Positions 19,022 to 30,957 of a stretch of DNA of 47,321 nucleotides are shown here, in pieces (position 1 is the first letter of the stretch; each line of letters begins with the position of its first letter). The position numbers were made by a program, and so were the translations under genes. Under the pieces are notes generated by a model. That model did no database searches, was not told the DNA's origin, and worked only from the letters and a program-made list of their open reading frames with translations. Source of the stretch: an uncultured Ectothiorhodospiraceae bacterium (lineage in GTDB: Bacteria; Pseudomonadota; Gammaproteobacteria; UBA9214); NCBI GenBank assembly GCA_947258615.1, contig CAMYIX010000045.1, positions 1 through 47,321 on the forward strand, read 5' to 3'.

Positions 19022-19302
19022 TTCACCGCAGAGACGCGGAGGACGCCGAGAAAACCAATAACCACTCACCGCAAAGACGCAAAGGGCGCAAAGACTAAGA
19101 ATGCAAAAAAGTTATAGATAAAACCCCGTTTCATTCCCATACCGGGAAAGATCCATGCCCATGGTATTCCAATATCTGAATAGATTCTCGCAATTGCAGG
19201 AATGACTTTGTTTTTTACACAAATATTTTTTTCTTTGCGTGCTTCGCGTCTTTGCGGTGAATGGTTATCTTTTCTCTGCGCCCTCCGCGTCTCTGCGGTG
19301 AA
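19022..19302. repeat. Long imperfect inverted repeat of CACCGCAGAGACGC-type sequence
   Basis: The left arm (about 19022-19095, starting TTCACCGCAGAGACGCGGAG) is matched by an inverted right arm (about 19231-19302, ending CTCTGCGGTGAA) over more than 65 bases, around a 135-base AT-rich centre. Each arm holds two tandem-like units (CACCGCAGAGACGC and CACCGCAAAGACGC). Similar sequences are scattered in many environmental genomes and often give false ORFs. A related half-unit occurs at 25643. The centre holds no gene. The 18998-19021 and 19303-19407 flanks are plain intergenic DNA before miaB. Confidence 0.75.
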
Positions 19303-19407
19303 AAGATTTTTTCCACTGTCATACCGAGGCCGGTATTGTCTGGGTAGATGGAAACGCACAGGTAAACAATGTATATTCAATCAATTACCGATGTTTTTTG
19401 AGTACGA

Positions 19408-20778
19408 ATGACAGGCAAACTCTACATCAAGACCCACGGTTGCCAGATGAACGAGTACGACTCCGCCAAGATGGCGGACGTGCTCGCCGCCTCTCATCGC
19501 CTTGAGGTGACCGGCGATCCGGCGGCGGCCGACGTGCTGCTGCTCAATACCTGTTCCATCCGCGAGAAGGCGCAGGAAAAGGTGTTCTCCGAACTGGGTC
19601 GCTGGAAGGAACTGAAGGCGGCGCGGCCAGGTCTGGTGATCGGCGTGGGCGGCTGCGTCGCCAGTCAGGAGGGCGAGGCGATCCGTGAACGGGCGCCTTA
19701 TGTCGATTTGGTGTTCGGTCCGCAGACGCTGCATCGCCTGCCGGCCATGATCGATGCAGCGCGTCGCGCCCGCAGCCCGGTTATCGATATCAGCTTTCCG
19801 GAAATCGAGAAATTCGACAGCCTGCCGGCACCGCGTGCGGAGGGGCCGACGGCCTTTGTGTCCATCATGGAGGGCTGCAGCAAGTACTGCAGTTTCTGCG
19901 TGGTGCCCTATACCAGGGGCGAAGAGGTCAGCCGGCCGTTTGATGACATCATCGCCGAGACCGTCGCCCTGGCCGAGCAGGGCGTGCGCGAGGTCACCCT
20001 GCTGGGCCAGAACGTCAATGCCTATCGCGGTGAAATGCACGACGCTGAAATCGCCGACCTGGCGTTGCTGATTACCTATATTGCCGCCATCGACGGTATC
20101 GACCGCATCCGCTACACCACCTCGCACCCGCTGGAGATGAGTGACAGCCTGATCCAGGTGTATGCCGAAGTGCCGGAACTGGTGGGGCATCTGCACCTGC
20201 CCGTACAGAGTGGTTCCGACCGCGTGCTGGCCATGATGAAACGCAACCACACGGCGCTGGAATACAGATCCATCATCCGCAGGCTGCGTGCGGCACGTCC
20301 CGGTATCAGCCTGTCGTCGGATTTCATAATCGGGTTTCCCGGTGAAACCGGCAGCGACTTCGAGCAGACCATGGAACTGATCGAGGCGGTCGGATTTGAC
20401 CACTCCTTCAGTTTTATCTACAGCCAGCGCCCCGGCACACCTGCTGCCGCATTGCCGGACGATGTCCCCGTCAGCATAAAGAAGCAGCGCCTGGCCCATC
20501 TGCAGGCACGTATCAGCGAGATGGCCGCCGGCATCAGTGCGGGCATGGTCGGCAATATCGAACGCATCCTGGTCGAGAAGACCTCGCGCAAGCGGGATGA
20601 CCAGCTTTCCGGTCGCACGGAGAATAACCGCGTCGTGAACTTCGATGCCGATCCCGCGCTGATCGGGCGTTTCGTCAATGTGCGCATTACCGAGGCATTG
20701 CCGAACTCGTTACGGGGCGAGCTGGTTGCCCTGGCCGAAGGCGAAGACAAGGGCGCGCCGGAAGCGAGCTGTGCCTGA
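19408..20778 (+). CDS. miaB: tRNA-2-methylthio-N6-dimethylallyladenosine synthase
   Basis: A 456-residue radical-SAM methylthiotransferase that adds a methylthio group to i6A37 of tRNA. Cys12, Cys49 and Cys83 in the N-terminal UPF0004 domain hold the auxiliary cluster, and the radical-SAM triad is C157, C161, C164 in [20 protein letters not shown]-like RNA-binding domain forms the C-terminus (about 385-450). It is the first gene of the conserved miaB-phoH-ybeY-corC-lnt cluster and overlaps phoH by 8 bases. Confidence 0.96.
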   Translation: MTGKLYIKTHGCQMNEYDSAKMADVLAASHRLEVTGDPAAADVLLLNTCSIREKAQEKVFSELGRWKELKAARPGLVIGVGGCVASQEGEAIRERAPYVDLVFGPQTLHRLPAMIDAARRARSPVIDISFPEIEKFDSLPAPRAEGPTAFVSIMEGCSKYCSFCVVPYTRGEEVSRPFDDIIAETVALAEQGVREVTLLGQNVNAYRGEMHDAEIADLALLITYIAAIDGIDRIRYTTSHPLEMSDSLIQVYAEVPELVGHLHLPVQSGSDRVLAMMKRNHTALEYRSIIRRLRAARPGISLSSDFIIGFPGETGSDFEQTMELIEAVGFDHSFSFIYSQRPGTPAAALPDDVPVSIKKQRLAHLQARISEMAAGISAGMVGNIERILVEKTSRKRDDQLSGRTENNRVVNFDADPALIGRFVNVRITEALPNSLRGELVALAEGEDKGAPEASCA

Positions 20779-21769
20779 TCCCGTCTTGAGTTCTCATATA
20801 CATTCCGTCGATATCGCGCTCGAGCCGGCAGACAACGAGCGTCTGGCCGATTTGTGCGGCCAGTTCGACGAGCACCTGCACCAGCTTGAACAGCGTCTCG
20901 GTGTGGAGATCAACAGTCGCGGCAACCGTTTCCGCATCATCGGCGAACCGGATGCGGTTGCACATGCAGGCAAGATCCTGGAAGGCCTGTACGCGGAAAC
21001 CGGGAACGACACCCTGACCCCGGAAACGGTTCACCTCTACCTGCAACAGTTCGGGGCGGACCAGACCCGCACCCCGGCGGCAGATGGTGCCGATGCGGTG
21101 CTGATCCATACGCCCTGCAAGCCCATCTCTCCGCGTGGCGTCAACCAGGGTCACTACCTGAAGAATATTCTCCGCCACGACCTGAATTTCGGTATCGGCC
21201 CCGCCGGGACCGGCAAGACCTATCTCGCCGTGGCCTGCGCGGTGCAGGCCCTGGTACAGGAGAAGGTCAGCCGTCTGGTGCTGGTGCGTCCGGCTGTGGA
21301 GGCGGGGGAGCGGCTGGGCTTTCTCCCCGGCGATATGACGCAGAAGGTCGATCCCTACCTGCGCCCTCTCTACGACGCCCTCTATGAAATGCTGGGGCTG
21401 GACCGGGTGGCGAAGCTGATCGAGCGCAATGTCATCGAAGTGGCGCCGCTCGCCTTCATGCGCGGACGCAGCCTGAACGATTCATTCATCATCCTCGATG
21501 AGGCACAGAACACGACCATCGAGCAGATGAAGATGTTTCTCACCCGTATCGGTTTCGGGTCCACCGCAGTGGTGACCGGTGATATCACCCAGATCGACCT
21601 GCCCAAGCACACCCAGTCGGGCCTGCGCCAGGTTGCCGACGTGCTCAAGGACCAGAAGGGCATCAGCTTCACCTTCTTCGCCTCGCATGATGTCGTGCGC
21701 CATCCCCTGGTGCAGCGTATTATCTCGGCCTACGAGGTCTATGACCGGGCCAACCCCCGGGGCCAGTGA
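20771..21769 (+). CDS. ybeZ: PhoH-like ATPase (YbeZ)
   Basis: A 332-residue protein with an N-terminal KH-like region ([16 protein letters not shown]) and a C-terminal PhoH P-loop domain. Walker A is GPAGTGKT (residues 143-150) and Walker B is [11 protein letters not shown]; sensor-like [12 protein letters not shown] follows. YbeZ is an RNA-linked ATPase that works with YbeY in RNA metabolism. The GTG at 20771 overlaps the miaB end and has GGAAGCGAG upstream, typical of translational coupling. The following ybeY start is about 20 bases after its stop. Confidence 0.92.
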   Translation: MPDPVLSSHIHSVDIALEPADNERLADLCGQFDEHLHQLEQRLGVEINSRGNRFRIIGEPDAVAHAGKILEGLYAETGNDTLTPETVHLYLQQFGADQTRTPAADGADAVLIHTPCKPISPRGVNQGHYLKNILRHDLNFGIGPAGTGKTYLAVACAVQALVQEKVSRLVLVRPAVEAGERLGFLPGDMTQKVDPYLRPLYDALYEMLGLDRVAKLIERNVIEVAPLAFMRGRSLNDSFIILDEAQNTTIEQMKMFLTRIGFGSTAVVTGDITQIDLPKHTQSGLRQVADVLKDQKGISFTFFASHDVVRHPLVQRIISAYEVYDRANPRGQ

Positions 21770-21788
21770 ATTGGGCAGGGAGGATAGC

Positions 21789-22253
21789 GTGGAACGCATC
21801 GACATACAGTACGCGGTAACCGGCGGCGGTATCCCGGCCGCCGAGATCATCCGGGCGCATGCGCGCCATGCCCTGAAGGCCGCCGCTGCTGAGGACGCCG
21901 AACTGACCGTGCGGGTGGTGGACGAGGCCGAGATCACGGCACTCAACAGCGAGTATCGCGGCAAGCCGGGTGCGACCAACGTGTTGTCATTTCCGTATGA
22001 ATCCATGCCGGGGGTGAACTCCGCGCTTATCGGTGATGTGGTGATCTGCGCACCGGTTGTTGCCGCCGAGGCAATTGCGCAAGACAAGCCGCTGGAGGCG
22101 CACTGGGCCCACATTGTGATTCACGGTGTCCTGCATCTGCTCGGGCACGACCATCGGGAAGAACTCGGGGCACTGGCGATGGAGGACCTGGAGAGACGAC
22201 TGCTCGCCGGGCTCGGCTACCCCGACCCCTATCGGTCCGCCGGGCCCGCCTAG
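21789..22253 (+). CDS. ybeY: Endoribonuclease YbeY (rRNA maturation factor)
   Basis: A 154-residue zinc endoribonuclease needed for 16S rRNA 3'-end maturation and ribosome quality control. The zinc site is H112, H116 and H122 in [20 protein letters not shown] and GDVVIC are family motifs. GTG 21789 is chosen because AGGGAGGA lies 5-6 bases upstream. An in-frame ATG at 21741 inside phoH would add 16 residues but has no ribosome-binding site. Confidence 0.95.
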   Translation: MERIDIQYAVTGGGIPAAEIIRAHARHALKAAAAEDAELTVRVVDEAEITALNSEYRGKPGATNVLSFPYESMPGVNSALIGDVVICAPVVAAEAIAQDKPLEAHWAHIVIHGVLHLLGHDHREELGALAMEDLERRLLAGLGYPDPYRSAGPA

Positions 22254-22363
22254 CCGGGGACCGGGCTGGAAATGTGCGCAGAGCTGTCGTTATAGTGGTA
22301 TGAAACGCTCCCGAACAAGACAAAGAAGAATGTTATGAATGACGCGCAAGTGACTGTATATTA

Positions 22364-23248
22364 ATGAACAAAGACCGACCTGGTAACGGTCCCCCGAAGC
22401 GCTCCTGGTCAGCCCGGCTAAAACAGGCGCTACTTTGGGAACCGGCCGACAACGAGCAGCTGATCGAACTGCTGCGCTCTGCCCAACGCAATAACCTCTA
22501 CGATGCCGATGCCCTCGCGATGATCGAGGGAGTGCTGCAGGTGGACGATCTGCAGGTGCGCGACATCATGATTCCGCGCTCCCAGGTGGTGATGCTGGAC
22601 CGTGACGCCGATCCGCAGGTACTGCTGCGCAAGGTGGTCGAGTCGGGCCACTCACGCTTCCCGGTGATCGGTGAAAGTCGCGATGAGATTGTCGGCATCC
22701 TGCTGGCCAAGGACCTGCTGCTGTACACCTTCGAGCGAACCGATGGCCGTTTCAACGTGCGCGATATATTGCGCCCGGCGGTATTTGTGCCGGAGAGCAA
22801 ACGCCTCAACGTTCTGTTGAATGAATTCCGTTCCAGTCGCAATCACATGGCCATGGTCGTGGACGAGTACGGTGGCGTGGCGGGCATGGTGACCATCGAG
22901 GATGTGCTGGAGCAGATCGTCGGCGAGATCGAGGACGAGCATGATGTGGAGGAAGAGGACACCATTCGCAAGCACAGCGAGGTGCACTACACCATCAAGG
23001 CGCTGACACCGATCGAGGACTTCAACGAGTATTTCGGGAGCGTCTTCCCGGACGAGGAGTTCGACACCATCGGCGGACTGGTGACCCACCGCATTGGTCA
23101 CATGCCGAAACGCGGAGAGCGCGTTGTCATCGACAATTGCCTGTTCAAGGTGCTGCGTGCGGATAACCGCCGAATCCACATGCTGCAACTGACGTTGCTG
23201 CCCAGACCTGCCGAGACAGCGGACACGGAAATCAGCAGCGAGTCGTGA
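22364..23248 (+). CDS. corC: CorC/YbeX-type CBS-domain protein (magnesium/cobalt homeostasis)
   Basis: A 294-residue protein with a paired CBS domain (about 66-195; [63 protein letters not shown]) and a C-terminal CorC_HlyC domain (about 212-284). It lacks the DUF21 membrane domain, so it is the soluble CorC/YbeX form. It is linked to Mg/Co efflux and, in recent work on YbeX, to ribosome metabolism. It lies 110 bases after ybeY and directly before lnt, as in Escherichia coli. Confidence 0.93.
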   Translation: MNKDRPGNGPPKRSWSARLKQALLWEPADNEQLIELLRSAQRNNLYDADALAMIEGVLQVDDLQVRDIMIPRSQVVMLDRDADPQVLLRKVVESGHSRFPVIGESRDEIVGILLAKDLLLYTFERTDGRFNVRDILRPAVFVPESKRLNVLLNEFRSSRNHMAMVVDEYGGVAGMVTIEDVLEQIVGEIEDEHDVEEEDTIRKHSEVHYTIKALTPIEDFNEYFGSVFPDEEFDTIGGLVTHRIGHMPKRGERVVIDNCLFKVLRADNRRIHMLQLTLLPRPAETADTEISSES

Positions 23249-23300
23249 TTCACCCGCTTATCTCACCTGCAGCGACAGGGTTTCACAAGGCACCGGGGTC

Positions 23301-24785
23301 ATGAGCAAAACGCAGCGATTCGGCGGGCTGTTTGTGTTGATCGCCGGCGTCATGGCCGTGTCGGCCTTCGCACCGCTAGGCTGGTTCCCCTTCGCCATGC
23401 TCTCGCTGGCCGTCCTGTTCAACCAGTGGCTGCTGGATACCCCGCGCCAGGCCTTCTGGCACGGCGCCCTGTTCGGGCTCGGCTACTTTGGCGCAGGCGT
23501 CTCCTGGGTGTTTGTCAGCGTCCATACCTACGGGCACGTCCCGGTGCCGGCCGCCAGCCTGGTGGCTGCCGCGCTGGTTGTCGTCCTGGCCCTGTATCCC
23601 GCCCTGCTCGGGTATGGCCTGAGGCGCTTTGCGCCGGGCAGTTCCTGGCTGGTGGTGGTGAGCGTGTTTCCCTCCGGCTGGGTCCTTGCCGAATGGTTGC
23701 GTGGCTGGTTGTTCACCGGGTTCCCCTGGCTGACCATCGGCTCCAGCCAGATCGACGCCCCACTGGCCGGTTATGCCCCGCTGCTGGGAAACTACGGCGT
23801 GGGCTGGGTAACGGCCCTGAGTGCGGCCCTGCTGCTCATGCTGTTGCGGGGGCAGGCGCGCATCCCCGGTTTGGCCCTGCTGTGTGCGCTCTGGCTCGGC
23901 GGATTTTTCGCCGACCGGCTGGAATGGACTTCGCCGCGAGGCGCTGCGCTGCAGGTGGCCCTGGTGCAGGGCAATATCGCCCAGGAGAACAAGTGGGCAC
24001 CGGAGAACCTGTTGTATACCCTGGAGCGTTACTCGGCACTCACCTTCGCGCAGCGGGACCAGGATCTGATTGTCTGGCCGGAAACGGCGATACCTGCGTT
24101 CTATCACCAGGTGGAGGACAGTTTCATTCCCTACCTGGAGGCAGAGTTGCAGGCGACCGGGACCACGCTGTTGACCGGGATCCCGGTGCTGGATATGGGC
24201 GCATGGCGTTACTACAACAGCGTCATGACCATTGGTGAGGAGCGCCGGTTTTACTACAAGCGGCACCTGGTCCCGTTCGGGGAGTACCTGCCCTTGCGCT
24301 GGCTACTCGGAGAACGGCTGGATGCCCTGGCGGTCCCGAATGCGGATTTCTCGCCCGGTGATGACCGGCAGGCGCTGCTGCAGGCCGCGGGCGTGCCCGT
24401 CGCGGCCTCCATCTGTTTCGAGATCGTGTTCGGTGCGGAGATTATCCAGGCCTTGCCGGAGGCGGCCCTGCTGGTCAATGTGAGCAACGATGGCTGGTTC
24501 GGTGATTCCCTGGCGCCGCACCAGCACCTGGAGATGTCGCGCATGCGCGCCAAAGAGGCCGGGCGGCCGTTGCTGCGGGCCACCAATACCGGCATCTCGG
24601 CCATTATCGACCACACCGGCCGGGTCACGGCGCGCAGCCGGCAGTTCGAAGAGGTCGTGGTGAACGGCACGGTGTCCCCGCGCCAGGGCGCCACCCCCTA
24701 CGTCCGGTTTGGGGACCTGCCGGTGCTGGTGCTGGCCCTGGTCAGTCTGCTGGCGGGCGGGTTCGGCGCCCGGCACAAGCGCTGA
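23301..24785 (+). CDS. lnt: Apolipoprotein N-acyltransferase
   Basis: A 494-residue inner-membrane enzyme that completes lipoprotein maturation by N-acylating the lipidated cysteine. About six N-terminal membrane helices (residues 10-210) precede a periplasmic nitrilase-fold domain and a last helix (about 470-488). The catalytic triad is visible as E261 (VWPETAIP), K320 (YYKRHLVPFGEYLP) and C372 (ASICFEIVFG). It ends the miaB operon and convergently faces the YtoQ gene 37 bases away. Confidence 0.95.
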   Translation: MSKTQRFGGLFVLIAGVMAVSAFAPLGWFPFAMLSLAVLFNQWLLDTPRQAFWHGALFGLGYFGAGVSWVFVSVHTYGHVPVPAASLVAAALVVVLALYPALLGYGLRRFAPGSSWLVVVSVFPSGWVLAEWLRGWLFTGFPWLTIGSSQIDAPLAGYAPLLGNYGVGWVTALSAALLLMLLRGQARIPGLALLCALWLGGFFADRLEWTSPRGAALQVALVQGNIAQENKWAPENLLYTLERYSALTFAQRDQDLIVWPETAIPAFYHQVEDSFIPYLEAELQATGTTLLTGIPVLDMGAWRYYNSVMTIGEERRFYYKRHLVPFGEYLPLRWLLGERLDALAVPNADFSPGDDRQALLQAAGVPVAASICFEIVFGAEIIQALPEAALLVNVSNDGWFGDSLAPHQHLEMSRMRAKEAGRPLLRATNTGISAIIDHTGRVTARSRQFEEVVVNGTVSPRQGATPYVRFGDLPVLVLALVSLLAGGFGARHKR

Positions 24786-24822
24786 TCGTCAGCATGAGCG
24801 TTCCCGCGCTGCCTGGCGCGTA

Positions 24823-25266
24823 TTAGCCCGCGCTAATGACGTAATTCAGTATCTCCACGACTTGCCCCGGTGTTTTGGCCCATGCCATTGCGGCAGCATC
24901 GACTTCCTTTAGCGGATGAATGATGTCTTCGTCATGCAGGGTGATATAGGGCTTGCCGATCGCCGCGCAGTATCCGGCGTCAAACGCCGCATTCCACTGC
25001 TTGTATTTGTCTCCGAAGCGCACGACCGCAATATCACACTTGTCGAGCAGGGTTCTGGTGCGGATTCCGTTCACCTTCGAAGACTTGTGGTCGCGCCAGA
25101 AGTTGCTGGCTTCGGCCCCTAATACGTCGCCTGCGGCGTCACTGGCCTCATGGTTGGTTACCGCTGACGTAAAGGTGACAGGTAAGTCATGTTTTCTGGC
25201 GCCATCCATAATTTGTTGCCGCCAATCGGTATGAATTTCCCCGGCAAGATAAATATTCCAGTTCAT
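24823..25266 (-). CDS. YtoQ family protein
   Basis: A 147-residue soluble protein starting MNWNIYLAGEIHTDWR, with the family's FTSAVTNHEASD, VNGIRTRTLLDKCDIAVVRFG and KPYITLHDEDIIHPLKEVD motifs. It has the alpha/beta fold of the nucleoside 2-deoxyribosyltransferase-like superfamily; activity is not established. The start at 25266 fits family length and has AGGAA upstream; eight upstream codons are not conserved. Monocistronic, convergent with lnt. Confidence 0.85.
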   Translation of the reverse strand: MNWNIYLAGEIHTDWRQQIMDGARKHDLPVTFTSAVTNHEASDAAGDVLGAEASNFWRDHKSSKVNGIRTRTLLDKCDIAVVRFGDKYKQWNAAFDAGYCAAIGKPYITLHDEDIIHPLKEVDAAAMAWAKTPGQVVEILNYVISAG

Positions 25267-25642
25267 TTGTAGTTCCTGACTTGAATGCACGTATCTACAG
25301 AATATAGACGTCTAGCCGCTGACGCCAGGCATCTTCATCAGAGGGAGAGTAGGGGTCGTACCTGGCCAACCCATTGATGATGATTGATTAAGCTATAAAT
25401 AGCGGCCGAAATCCTTTTTAGCGTGTCTTTTTCGGGGTAGAAATGAGGCATTTAAGGGTCCGCTAACGCACGTTGATTTCGCGAACTATCCGCTGCTGAG
25501 AGGTAAAAAAATCGAATACCATACAGGCGGCATTTTGGTGCAGAAATGAGTGGTCTAAACCCTGAATTATCTCTTTTCATAGGCAAGTCTCTTGTGACCC
25601 CAGCGGGTTATTAAGGTCTGACCCCGATTATTGAAAAATATA

Positions 25643-25670
25643 TCACCGCCGAGACGCAAAGGTCGCAGAG
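25643..25670. repeat. Half unit of the CACCGC-GAGACGC repeat
   Basis: TCACCGCCGAGACGCAAAGG and the following GTCGCAGAG match one arm-unit of the inverted repeat at 19022-19302. Confidence 0.55.
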
Positions 25671-25786
25671 AAAAATCAAAACTTATTGCAATGACAGGTA
25701 GGGTGCGGAGAGACTGATAATCAGGAATTGCCACGGAATCCACGGAAACGCACGGAGAAAATATAGATGTGAAACGTGAATATTTG

Positions 25787-25814
25787 TTGTAGGAGCGCCC
25801 CACGGGCACGATCG
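25787..25814. repeat. TTGTAGGAGCG...CACGATCG dispersed repeat, copy 1
   Basis: TTGTAGGAGCGCCCCACGGG followed by CACGATCG; a second, diverged copy lies at 46241-46274. This GTAGGAGCG type of small palindromic repeat is common in gammaproteobacteria. Confidence 0.5.
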
Positions 25815-25825
25815 TATGTTTTCAT

Positions 25826-25844
25826 TTAAGGAAATTCTGATTAA
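25826..25844. repeat. Solo MITE terminus
   Basis: TTAAGGAAATTCTGATTAA differs at 2 of 19 positions from the right end of the element at 34046-34183. No partner terminus is found within 140 bases on either side, so this is a truncated or solo copy. Confidence 0.5.
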
Positions 25845-25878
25845 CCCGTCCATGCAGTCGTGCGGTGAATACATGGTG

Positions 25879-26265
25879 TCATCTGAAATCGTAGACCTGG
25901 ATCCGTTCCACCAGTGGTTTCAGGGTTTCCTCGACCAGGGTCAGGTGCAGGGGGTGGGTGAGGTAGGCCTGCAGGGCCTGTTCGTTCTCCAGGGTAATGA
26001 TCAGGGCGACGTCGAAGCTGCTGTCGACGATGGGGCGCTCACTGGCCACGACGCGGCCGCTTTTGAGCGCGACCACGCCCGGGATGGCGGTGAGTACCTC
26101 GCTGGCCTCGATGATGCGCTCGCGTGCAATGTGGTTGCCGGGTTCCTTCAGCCAGACGATAACGATGTGTTCGAGCGTGTCGCCGCCGCCATTGGCCAGC
26201 ACCGGAAGGGCCAGCCACAGGGCCAGCAAGGCGGCAATGGCAGGGAAGGCCCTAGTCGATTTCAT
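25879..26265 (-). CDS. Secreted stress-responsive alpha/beta-barrel (Dabb) domain protein
   Basis: A 128-residue protein with a signal peptide (AFPAIAALLALWLALPVLA, cleavage before NGGGD) and a Dabb domain (HIVIVWLKEPG, SSFDVALIITLENEQALQAYLTHPLHLTLVEE). Dabb proteins are dimeric ferredoxin-like folds; some are stress-induced and some are cyclases. Export of this copy is notable. Its start overlaps the end of the ybeL gene by 14 bases, so it is translated from the same transcript. A longer in-frame extension upstream is a shadow of ybeL. Confidence 0.82.
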   Translation of the reverse strand: MKSTRAFPAIAALLALWLALPVLANGGGDTLEHIVIVWLKEPGNHIARERIIEASEVLTAIPGVVALKSGRVVASERPIVDSSFDVALIITLENEQALQAYLTHPLHLTLVEETLKPLVERIQVYDFR

Positions 26266-26782
26266 CCCTGACCGTCTTGCGGTGGTAAACGGTATGGCCG
26301 CAGGCCGGGCAGTTGGGGATGTAGCCGGTGGCATGAAAACGAATGGTCTCGTTACAGGAGTCGCATACCAGGGTGCCGGGACCGGTGACATCGCCGGCAT
26401 TGTATGGAGGGCCTTCCTCGAGTTCCTGCTCGAAACGCCTGATCTCCAGCTGGGTGTGGTCCGCCACCCGGGACAGGACATCCAGTAGCCGCTCCTCGAT
26501 CAGGTGGATGTCGAAGCGCAGCCAGTCGCCCAGTTCATGACCGGTTTCGGCCAGGTGCTTGCCGGCGTCCTGCAGGTCACGCTGCAGGTAGTAGGCAATC
26601 TTTTCCGCCTCTTCGCGGGTGAGTTCACCCAGCTCGACGGCCGTGTCCCGGGCATGGTGGATGTGGCGCTGAAGGGCCGGGAGGGTGTGTTCCTCGGCCT
26701 CTTCGATGGCAGTCTTGACCCTTACCATCATGTCGTCATAGGCACGCAGCCATTGCTCGCGTGTGGATTGCTCGTCTTTCAT
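26252..26782 (-). CDS. ybeL: Zinc-ribbon-containing protein YbeL (DUF1451)
   Basis: A 176-residue soluble protein. Residues 1-140 are a long charged helical region (AIEEAEEHTLPALQRHIHHA, LTREEAEKIAYYLQRDLQDA) and the C-terminus is a zinc ribbon with two Cys pairs (LVCDSCNETIRF, IPNCPACGHTVYHRK). ATG 26782 has AGGAAAC upstream. In Escherichia coli ybeL also lies next to leuS. Function is unknown. Confidence 0.87.
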   Translation of the reverse strand: MKDEQSTREQWLRAYDDMMVRVKTAIEEAEEHTLPALQRHIHHARDTAVELGELTREEAEKIAYYLQRDLQDAGKHLAETGHELGDWLRFDIHLIEERLLDVLSRVADHTQLEIRRFEQELEEGPPYNAGDVTGPGTLVCDSCNETIRFHATGYIPNCPACGHTVYHRKTVRDEID

Positions 26783-26795
26783 GTCGGTTTCCTGA

Positions 26796-29375
<2,580 letters not shown>

Positions 29376-29376
29376 C

Positions 29377-29913
29377 ATGAACGGCCGCGGGTCCTCCTCC
29401 TGGCCTGTCAGGAACCTCGTGCTGATCCTGTTCGGCGCGGCCGTGCTGCTGTCCAGTGGGTGCGGGTTCCATTTGCGCGGTGCGACGCCGTTGCCCGCAC
29501 AAATGGCCGTCACCTACATCCAGGGCAAGAGCCCCTTCGACCCGCTCAACAACGAATTCCGCAGCGCCCTGGAGGGCCGTGGTGCGCAGGTCACCGCGGA
29601 GCGTGAACTGGCCACGGCGATACTGCGGATCCTCGCGAACCGGACCAGCACCGAAGTGCTCACGGTGGATTCCGCCGGCAAGGCTGAGGAGTACGAGATT
29701 CGCCAGACCATCCGCTTCGATGTCATCACTGCAGACTCGCAGATACTGGTGGTCGAGCAGACCCTGTCGATGAACCGTTACCTGCGCTATGTACGCACCA
29801 ATGTGCTCGGGACGGAACGCGAGGGCGAACTGATTCGCAAGGAACTGCAGCGCGGCCTGGTCAACCTGGCCATGCTGCGGATTACGGCTGCGGCCGGCCG
29901 GCATGCAGATTAA
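29377..29913 (+). CDS. lptE: LPS-assembly lipoprotein LptE
   Basis: A 178-residue outer-membrane lipoprotein that plugs LptD and helps place LPS in the outer leaflet. A signal with the lipobox S-S-G-C29 is followed directly by the family signature CGFHLRGATPLP. The remainder shows the family alpha/beta pattern (AKAEEYEI-like EYEIRQTIRFDV). The ATG follows the leuS stop by one base and the gene overlaps holA by 11 bases, indicating tight coupling. Confidence 0.93.
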   Translation: MNGRGSSSWPVRNLVLILFGAAVLLSSGCGFHLRGATPLPAQMAVTYIQGKSPFDPLNNEFRSALEGRGAQVTAERELATAILRILANRTSTEVLTVDSAGKAEEYEIRQTIRFDVITADSQILVVEQTLSMNRYLRYVRTNVLGTEREGELIRKELQRGLVNLAMLRITAAAGRHAD

Positions 29914-30943
29914 ACCCGAACAACTGGGCCCCAAGCTGCGCGGTCAACTCGCACCGGTCTACTTCATCAGCGGTGACGATCCCCTGAGGGTCATGGAGGC
30001 GGCCGACGCAGTGAGGGCACAGGCGCGTGCACAGGGTTACGACGAACGCGAGGTGCTGAGCGTACAGCCGGGCTTTGACTGGGGTGCGCTGGAGTCGGCT
30101 GCCGGAAGCCTGTCACTGTTTTCACAGCGGCGCATAATCGACCTGCGCCTGCCCACCGGCAAGCCCGGCGATGTCGGTGCCAGGGCCCTGCGTGGCTATG
30201 CGGAACACACCCCCGAGGAAACCATCCTGCTGATCACCGCCGGCAAACTGGAACCCTCCGCGCGCCGCAGCAAGTGGGTCCAGGCGCTGGACCGTGCCGG
30301 GATCGTGGTGTTCGTGTGGCCCCTGGACGCAAAGGAGTTTCCGGCGTGGGTGCGCGCACGCATGCGCCAGCGTGGCCTGGAACCCACGGCCGGGGCGGTG
30401 GCCCTGCTTGCCGAACGGGTGGAGGGCAACCTGCTGGCCTGCATACAGGAAATCGACAAGCTCTACCTGTTGCAGGGCGTGGGGCCGGTCGATGCGGACG
30501 CGATCACTGCCATGGTGGCCGACAGTGCACGCTACGACGTATTCACTCTGGTTGACGCGGCCCTGGGCGGTGACGGCGTGCGTTGTTCCCGCATCCTCCA
30601 CGGGCTGCAGGGGGAGGGCGTGGCAGCGCCCATGGTGTTATGGGCGCTGGTTCGCGAATTGCGCCAACTGGTCAGCATGGCCGATGCGGTTGCCGGTGGC
30701 GAGTCCGTTCCCGGGGTGCTGGCCCGGTTCCGTGTCTGGCAGGGACGCAAGGCGCTCACCGGCCAGGCCCTGGGCCGTCTGTCCGGCACGGCCTGCCGGG
30801 ACCTGCTGCGGCACTGTGCCCGGGTCGACCGGGCCATCAAGGGGCGGGGCGAGGGAAACCCCTGGGATGAACTGTTACAATTGACCCTTAGGCTGGCGGG
30901 TGTAAAGGCCTTGCCGGCAGCCACGTTTCAACAACCGGCCTGA
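29903..30943 (+). CDS. holA: DNA polymerase III delta subunit
   Basis: A 346-residue clamp-loader subunit that opens the beta sliding clamp. [20 protein letters not shown] at the start is the degenerate P-loop region of delta, followed by [16 protein letters not shown], whose hydrophobic residues reach into the clamp cleft. [17 protein letters not shown] and [14 protein letters not shown] fit domains II-III. It overlaps lptE as in other gammaproteobacteria. Confidence 0.94.
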   Translation: MQIKPEQLGPKLRGQLAPVYFISGDDPLRVMEAADAVRAQARAQGYDEREVLSVQPGFDWGALESAAGSLSLFSQRRIIDLRLPTGKPGDVGARALRGYAEHTPEETILLITAGKLEPSARRSKWVQALDRAGIVVFVWPLDAKEFPAWVRARMRQRGLEPTAGAVALLAERVEGNLLACIQEIDKLYLLQGVGPVDADAITAMVADSARYDVFTLVDAALGGDGVRCSRILHGLQGEGVAAPMVLWALVRELRQLVSMADAVAGGESVPGVLARFRVWQGRKALTGQALGRLSGTACRDLLRHCARVDRAIKGRGEGNPWDELLQLTLRLAGVKALPAATFQQPA

Positions 30944-30957
30944 ACGAGTCTGTTTCA

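Larger units (their letters stand above)
25267..25878. other. Repeat-rich gap of about 610 bases without a gene
   Basis: No coding region is supported. The stretch is AT-richer and holds fragments of several dispersed repeat types: a GGTCTGACCCCG motif near 25615, a CACCGCCGAGACGC unit (25643-25670), CCACGGAATCCACGGAAACGCAC (split over 25731-25762), a TTGTAGGAGCG...CACGATCG unit (25787-25814) and a lone MITE terminus (25826-25844). It looks like a landing zone for small mobile repeats. Confidence 0.6.

Noticed and set aside
19066-19380. 104-codon minus-strand frame with RRAQRK and SPQRREARK
   Set aside because: It arises from the CACCGCAGAGACGC inverted repeat. Peptides of this kind are a known source of false hypothetical proteins.
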